NCBI GenBank assembly: GCA_963726125.1
Contig: CAVSBG010000013.1
Location: 248,001-312,000, forward strand
Origin: JAMXLO01 sp963726125
GTDB taxonomy: Bacteria; Pseudomonadota; Alphaproteobacteria; Acetobacterales; Acetobacteraceae
Length of the DNA stretch: 64,000 nucleotides
Direction: 5' to 3'
The translations under genes and the position numbers were made by a program. This document shows, in pieces, positions 60,327 through 64,000 of this stretch; position 1 is the first letter of the stretch, and every line of letters starts with the position of its first letter. Below the pieces are notes generated by a model. The model ran no database searches. It worked only from the letters and a program-made list of their open reading frames with translations, and was not told the DNA's origin.

Positions 60327-61391
60327 CTATTCAGCCGTCGGCACCCGCGCCGCGCGCCGCGGGTCGATCTCCAGCCACACCGCATCGCCCACCGAGCAGG
60401 CGATGTGCGGCGACGTACTGACGCGCAATCGCAGTTCCGAATCAGTCGGCCGCACAACGTACTCCCAGGATTCTCCCAGATACGCGCGTTCCGCGATAAT
60501 GCCTTGAACCAACCAGGATCCGTTGGTGGCGGTTGGTGCCGCATGATGCAAGGTTATGTTTTGTGGCCGCACTGAAAAGCTGACCGCACCATCGCCAATC
60601 CCATCAGCCGGGACGGCGAACCCAGGGAAACCGATGCTACCACCCGCCGCAGTACCGTCCAGAAAGTTGGTACGGCCGATGAACCCGGCCACGAAACGTG
60701 TCCGCGGTGAATTGTAAAGCGACACCGGATCATCCACCTGCTCGATCCGGCCGTGGTTCATCACGACGATGCGGTCGGACGTCACCATCGCTTCCGACTG
60801 GTCGTGCGTCACATAAACCGTGGTGATTCGGAATGCGTCATGCAGCCGACGGATCTCCGACCGCATCTCCTCCCGCAGATTCGCATCCAGATTCGACAGC
60901 GGTTCGTCGAGCAGCAGCACCTCCGGCTCGATCACGATCGCCCGCGCCAATGCGACACGCTGTTGCTGACCACCCGATAGTTCCGCCGGATACCGATCCC
61001 GCAGATGCTTAAGCTGGACCACATCCAGAATCCGATCCAGCCGCTCCCGCAGCACGTCACTCTGCAGCTTCCGCAGCTTCAGCCCGAACGCGACGTTCTG
61101 CGCCACGGTCATATTCGGCCAGATCGCATAGCTCTGGAAGATCATCGACATGCCGCGCTTTTCCGGGGCCACGACGCGATTGGGTGCCGACAGCACCGCG
61201 CCGTTCATCTCGATCGAGCCGCTCGAGGGCGAAATGAACCCCGCGATCATCCGCAGCGTGGTGGTCTTGCCACAGCCCGACGGCCCCAACAGCGAGACGA
61301 ATTCGCCCTCGTGCAAGCTCAGGCTCACATCCTGCACCGCCGGAACCGCGCCGAACATCTTGCCCAGATTGGTCAGGACCAGCTTGCTCAT
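60327..61391 (-). CDS. Iron/polyamine-type ABC transporter ATP-binding protein
   Basis: This is a 354-residue ATPase of the FbpC/PotA class with Walker A GPSGCGKTT, Q-loop MIFQSYAIWPNMTV, signature LSGGQQQRVALARA, Walker B LLLDEPLSNLDANL and switch region VYVTHDQSEAM. A C-terminal TOBE-like domain begins near GFIGRTNFLDG. Its ATG overlaps the permease stop (ATGA). It is the third gene of a binding protein-permease-ATPase set. Confidence 0.9.
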   Translation of the reverse strand: MSKLVLTNLGKMFGAVPAVQDVSLSLHEGEFVSLLGPSGCGKTTTLRMIAGFISPSSGSIEMNGAVLSAPNRVVAPEKRGMSMIFQSYAIWPNMTVAQNVAFGLKLRKLQSDVLRERLDRILDVVQLKHLRDRYPAELSGGQQQRVALARAIVIEPEVLLLDEPLSNLDANLREEMRSEIRRLHDAFRITTVYVTHDQSEAMVTSDRIVVMNHGRIEQVDDPVSLYNSPRTRFVAGFIGRTNFLDGTAAGGSIGFPGFAVPADGIGDGAVSFSVRPQNITLHHAAPTATNGSWLVQGIIAERAYLGESWEYVVRPTDSELRLRVSTSPHIACSVGDAVWLEIDPRRAARVPTAE

Positions 61392-63118
61392 CCCCGCTCG
61401 CGCCGCAGCATGAAGTCACGTCCCAGCATGCTGGACGCGAGCCCGACAATGATCAGCGTCGATGCCAGCAACAGGAAGCCAAGCGCCGCAAGGTTCTCAA
61501 AGTTCCCCTCCTCGCTCATGTCCATCAGCATCACCGACATCGTGCGCGTCTTAGGTCCATACAGGAACATCGCCGTGGACAACTCGCGCGTTGCCGGAAT
61601 GAACACCAACAGCCACGCGCCGATCAGGCTGCGCTGCATCAGGGGCGCCAGCACGCGGCGAATTGCCAGCAGCCGACCACCGCCGAGGATGCGGACCGCA
61701 TCCTCCATCTCCGGATTGATGCTGCGGATAGCCGCATCCGCATTGGCATAACCGATCGGCAAAAAGCGCGTCGCGAATGCAAGGATCAGGATCGTCGCCG
61801 TGCCATACAGTGCAAGCGGCGGCGGCGCATACGCCGCATAGAACGCGATCGCCAGCACGATGCCGGGAACCACGAACGGCGCCATGGCAACGAAGCTCAG
61901 CACGCCCGCCCACGGCAGCAGTCGGCGGCTGACGATGTAGGCGATCGACAGCGCCAGAACCATCGCAATGCACGCCGCGGCAGCGGCAAAAGTGAAGCTG
62001 TTGATCACCGATTGCGCCGCCGTCTCGTGCTGGAACAGCAGATATCGGAAATTCCCCAGCGTCAGGTTGTCGAGACTGAATCCCCTGCCCCACGCCTTCG
62101 ACAGCGCGGCCTGCGCGAGCACCGCGTATGGCAGCAGCACCGACAGCGACAACAGCAGAAACGTATAGCCGAGCATCATCCAGCGCCACGGCCCAAGCGC
62201 GATCAGCCGTCGCTCGCCGCCCTTGCCGGTCATCGAAACGAAGCCGCGGCGGCGCATCACCCAGCGCTGGAAACCGAACAGGACGACCGTGATCAGCAGC
62301 AGCGGCACGGCATAGGCCGCGGCGACCTCGGCGCGTATCGGCTGGCTGAAGAACTGCAGCAACTGGGTGGTGACAACGTTGAAGCGCGCCGGGATGGCGA
62401 TCAGCGCCGGCGTGCCGAACAACGCGATCGCCTCCAGGAAGGTGACGATGGCACCTGCCATGATTGCCGGCAGCACCAGCGGCAGTGTGATGCGCAATGT
62501 AGTTCGCAGCGTACCGGCACCCAGGATATTGGCAGCATCCTCCATCTCCGACGACACCACGTCGAGCGCGGCGGAGGTGAAGATGAACAGGTAGGGGAAC
62601 GAGTAGATCGCGATGTTGAACGCCAGCCCCTCGAACGAATAGATGTTGAACAGCCCTTCCTGCGCCCCGGTCAGCGCCATCCATACGCGGTTCAGCCAAC
62701 CGGAGTTTGGCCCTGCCAACAGGATCCAGCCGATGGAGCCAAGATAAGGCGGCGTGACAAACGCCCCCAGGATCAACAACCGGATCGCGCCTTTGCACGG
62801 CATGTCGGTGCGCGACACTGCCCAAGCGATCGGCACCGCGAATATCAAGCAGAGCACGGTGACCCAGAAGCCAAGTTGCAGCGAGTTCCACATCGCAACG
62901 AGGTAGCGCGGCCGACTGTAGGCGGAGACATAGTTCAGCAGCGTGAACGCGCCGCTGTCGGTATCCTGCATGCTGAGCTGCACCAACCGGAACAGCGGGT
63001 TCACCACCAGAAAGATCAGCGCCGCGGCCAGCACGATCCACAGCAGCAGTGCAGGATCGAAGGTGCGGCGCCGGGAGGGCACCGCGACGGTCGCGGGCGA
63101 GAGTTCGGCGTGGCTCAT
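61388..63118 (-). CDS. Iron-type ABC transporter permease, fused two-domain form
   Basis: This is a 576-residue permease with two halves of about six membrane segments each, as in FbpB. The EAA-type loops are DAANILGAGTLRTTLRITLP (first half) and DAVRILGGGRLLAIRRVLAP (second half). Fused permeases of this kind import ferric iron or small cationic/organic solutes. The gene order (binding protein, permease, ATPase) is that of the FbpABC/thiamine group. Confidence 0.88.
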   Translation of the reverse strand: MSHAELSPATVAVPSRRRTFDPALLLWIVLAAALIFLVVNPLFRLVQLSMQDTDSGAFTLLNYVSAYSRPRYLVAMWNSLQLGFWVTVLCLIFAVPIAWAVSRTDMPCKGAIRLLILGAFVTPPYLGSIGWILLAGPNSGWLNRVWMALTGAQEGLFNIYSFEGLAFNIAIYSFPYLFIFTSAALDVVSSEMEDAANILGAGTLRTTLRITLPLVLPAIMAGAIVTFLEAIALFGTPALIAIPARFNVVTTQLLQFFSQPIRAEVAAAYAVPLLLITVVLFGFQRWVMRRRGFVSMTGKGGERRLIALGPWRWMMLGYTFLLLSLSVLLPYAVLAQAALSKAWGRGFSLDNLTLGNFRYLLFQHETAAQSVINSFTFAAAAACIAMVLALSIAYIVSRRLLPWAGVLSFVAMAPFVVPGIVLAIAFYAAYAPPPLALYGTATILILAFATRFLPIGYANADAAIRSINPEMEDAVRILGGGRLLAIRRVLAPLMQRSLIGAWLLVFIPATRELSTAMFLYGPKTRTMSVMLMDMSEEGNFENLAALGFLLLASTLIIVGLASSMLGRDFMLRRERG

Positions 63119-63140
63119 GCGATTGATGGGTGCGGATGGG

Positions 63141-64000
63141 TCAACTGAATGTATCGCGCCATTGCTCGATGACCTCCGGCACGCCCTTGGCGATCTCCGC
63201 GGTGGTCTGCCGCAGGAGCTTCACCTCCGACAGGGGCTTGGCACCGGGCTTGAAATTCACGTCCTCGCGCACCGGTGTGACGAAGGTGTCGGCGCAGAGC
63301 TGCGCGTACTCCTGCGACAACAGCCAGTTCATGAACAGGCGCGCTGCGTTGGGATGCGGCGCGCGGGCCAACACGGCGGACGGCCCGATGCACAGCAGCG
63401 ACCCATCGGTGGGATACTGCACCGCAATCGGATTTCCCTTCGACGCCGACAGCAACGTGGTGGCGAGCGGCCCCAGTCCCGCATTGCACTCGCCAGCGTT
63501 CAGCAACGTGATCGGATCGTTGCCCGATCGTCCGATACGCGGATTGTTCTTCGCCAGCTTGTCGAAATACTGCCAGCCGTAGAGCGTACGCATCTCCAGC
63601 GTCCAGCAACCGACATAGCCCGAGAACGCCGGATGTCCGAACGCCACGCGGCCCTTCAGCTTCGGGTCGAGCAGATCGGTCCAGGTCTTCGGCGCGTCCT
63701 CGGGCTTGATCTTCTGCGTATTGTAAATGATCAGCATCAAGGTCGAACTGGTCGGATAGTACCAGCCGTCCTCACCGAGACCCTTGAACGCCGGCGCCAA
63801 TGCCTTGGCATTGTCGGGCACGAACTGCGCCAGCTCGTTGCGCTTCATCAGCGCGGGCATGTGAGCGATGTCGGTGGTGCCGAACACGTCGCACTGCGGC
63901 GCGTTGTTTTTGAGGTCCTGCGTCAGCCGCTCATAGGCGACCTGGCCGGTGGTGCGGATCACCGATACCTTCACATCAGGATAGTGCGCGGTGAATGCCC
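63141..64000 (-). CDS. Iron-type ABC transporter substrate-binding protein, 5' end outside the window
   Basis: This is a partial gene whose frame runs off the right edge (reading AFTAHYPDVKVSVIRTTGQV at its N-terminal limit). It has the FutA/FbpA-like core: PQCDVFGTTDIAHMPALMKR, GWYYPTSSTLMLIIYNTQKI, TWTDLLDPKLKGRVAFGHP and, near the end, PHPNAARLFMNWLLSQEYAQ. Signal peptide and start are not visible. It lies 22 bp upstream of the permease gene and gives the transporter its substrate; iron is the usual ligand in this family, but thiamine or a phosphonate are possible. Confidence 0.85.
   Translation of the reverse strand, partial: AFTAHYPDVKVSVIRTTGQVAYERLTQDLKNNAPQCDVFGTTDIAHMPALMKRNELAQFVPDNAKALAPAFKGLGEDGWYYPTSSTLMLIIYNTQKIKPEDAPKTWTDLLDPKLKGRVAFGHPAFSGYVGCWTLEMRTLYGWQYFDKLAKNNPRIGRSGNDPITLLNAGECNAGLGPLATTLLSASKGNPIAVQYPTDGSLLCIGPSAVLARAPHPNAARLFMNWLLSQEYAQLCADTFVTPVREDVNFKPGAKPLSEVKLLRQTTAEIAKGVPEVIEQWRDTFS

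Noticed and set aside
62012..63148. Long plus-strand open frame opposite the ABC permease
   Set aside because: Arg/Gln/His-rich antisense frame of a GC-rich membrane-protein gene; not conserved.

Overview
The window is a GC-rich bacterial chromosome segment, most likely from an alphaproteobacterium, with Rhodospirillales/Acetobacteraceae-type gene content as the best guess. The grounds are the codon bias, the urt-ure arrangement, the alphaproteobacterial style of minCDE, and the abundance of short palindromic intergenic repeats. No rRNA, tRNA, phage module or CRISPR array was seen. The taxonomic placement is inference.

Layout. 0-7.9 kb: an NmrA-type NAD(P)-binding protein, a 1.1 kb gene-poor stretch with a cyclase/TPR gene relic, a transketolase, a MOSC-reductase-ferredoxin fusion, a disulfide-type flavoprotein and a SnoaL-like protein. 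8-12.1 kb: an ectoine-hydrolase-like M24 protein, an LLM-class monooxygenase, a solitary ectoine-synthase-like cupin and a bile-acid:Na+ symporter-type transporter. 12.3-15.8 kb: a phosphonate-type ABC importer (phnC-phnD-phnE-phnE, minus strand). 15.9-18.6 kb: a divergent csoR/copper ATPase pair with a visible operator. 18.7-20.1 kb: an unknown gene and a degenerate GGDEF protein. 20.05-30.9 kb: a complete minus-strand urea operon, urtABCDE (urea import) followed by ureDABCEFG (urease and its maturation factors). 31.2-33.5 kb: an ABM monooxygenase and minCDE. 33.7-37.4 kb: a GMC oxidoreductase, a DHA2 exporter and its MarR regulator. 37.4-40.5 kb: a TPR/CHAT-protease lipoprotein. 40.8-44.1 kb: small-molecule genes (hydrolase, GFA, cupin, DUF35, thiolase). 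44.1-46.75 kb: a plastic zone with scrambled IS6-family remnants, a secreted 16-residue-repeat protein, an integrase relic and an intact IS1202/ISNCY-type insertion sequence. 46.7-60.3 kb: a CoA-transferase, membrane and periplasmic proteins, transporters, an orphan ModA-like protein with a LysR regulator, a DsbA-like protein, a gamma-glutamyltransferase-like lipoprotein, an aminotransferase and an alpha/beta hydrolase. 60.3-64 kb: an iron-type ABC importer whose binding-protein gene runs off the right edge.

How the genes work together. UrtABCDE would import urea under low supply. UreABC, matured with nickel by UreDEFG, would hydrolyse it to ammonia and CO2. The CopA/CsoR pair would handle copper, MinCDE division-site placement, and the MarR/DHA2 pair drug or aromatic-acid efflux.

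Most distinctive observations. (i) Single-base reading-frame breaks occur in otherwise well-conserved genes (urtA three times, urtB, urtD, minD, the CHAT gene), five of seven inside urt. (ii) A 112-bp palindromic repeat is carried in frame within ureF. (iii) The ureA translation-start region is present as three imperfect tandem copies. (iv) A secreted protein is built of five identical 16-residue repeats with an alternating two-unit DNA signature. (v) A solitary ectoine synthase sits near an ectoine-hydrolase homologue with no ectA or ectB. (vi) An insertion sequence is flanked by a 22-bp near-perfect direct repeat. No clearly novel defence or biosynthetic system is evident. The CHAT lipoprotein and the repeat protein are the best candidates for uncharacterised biology.
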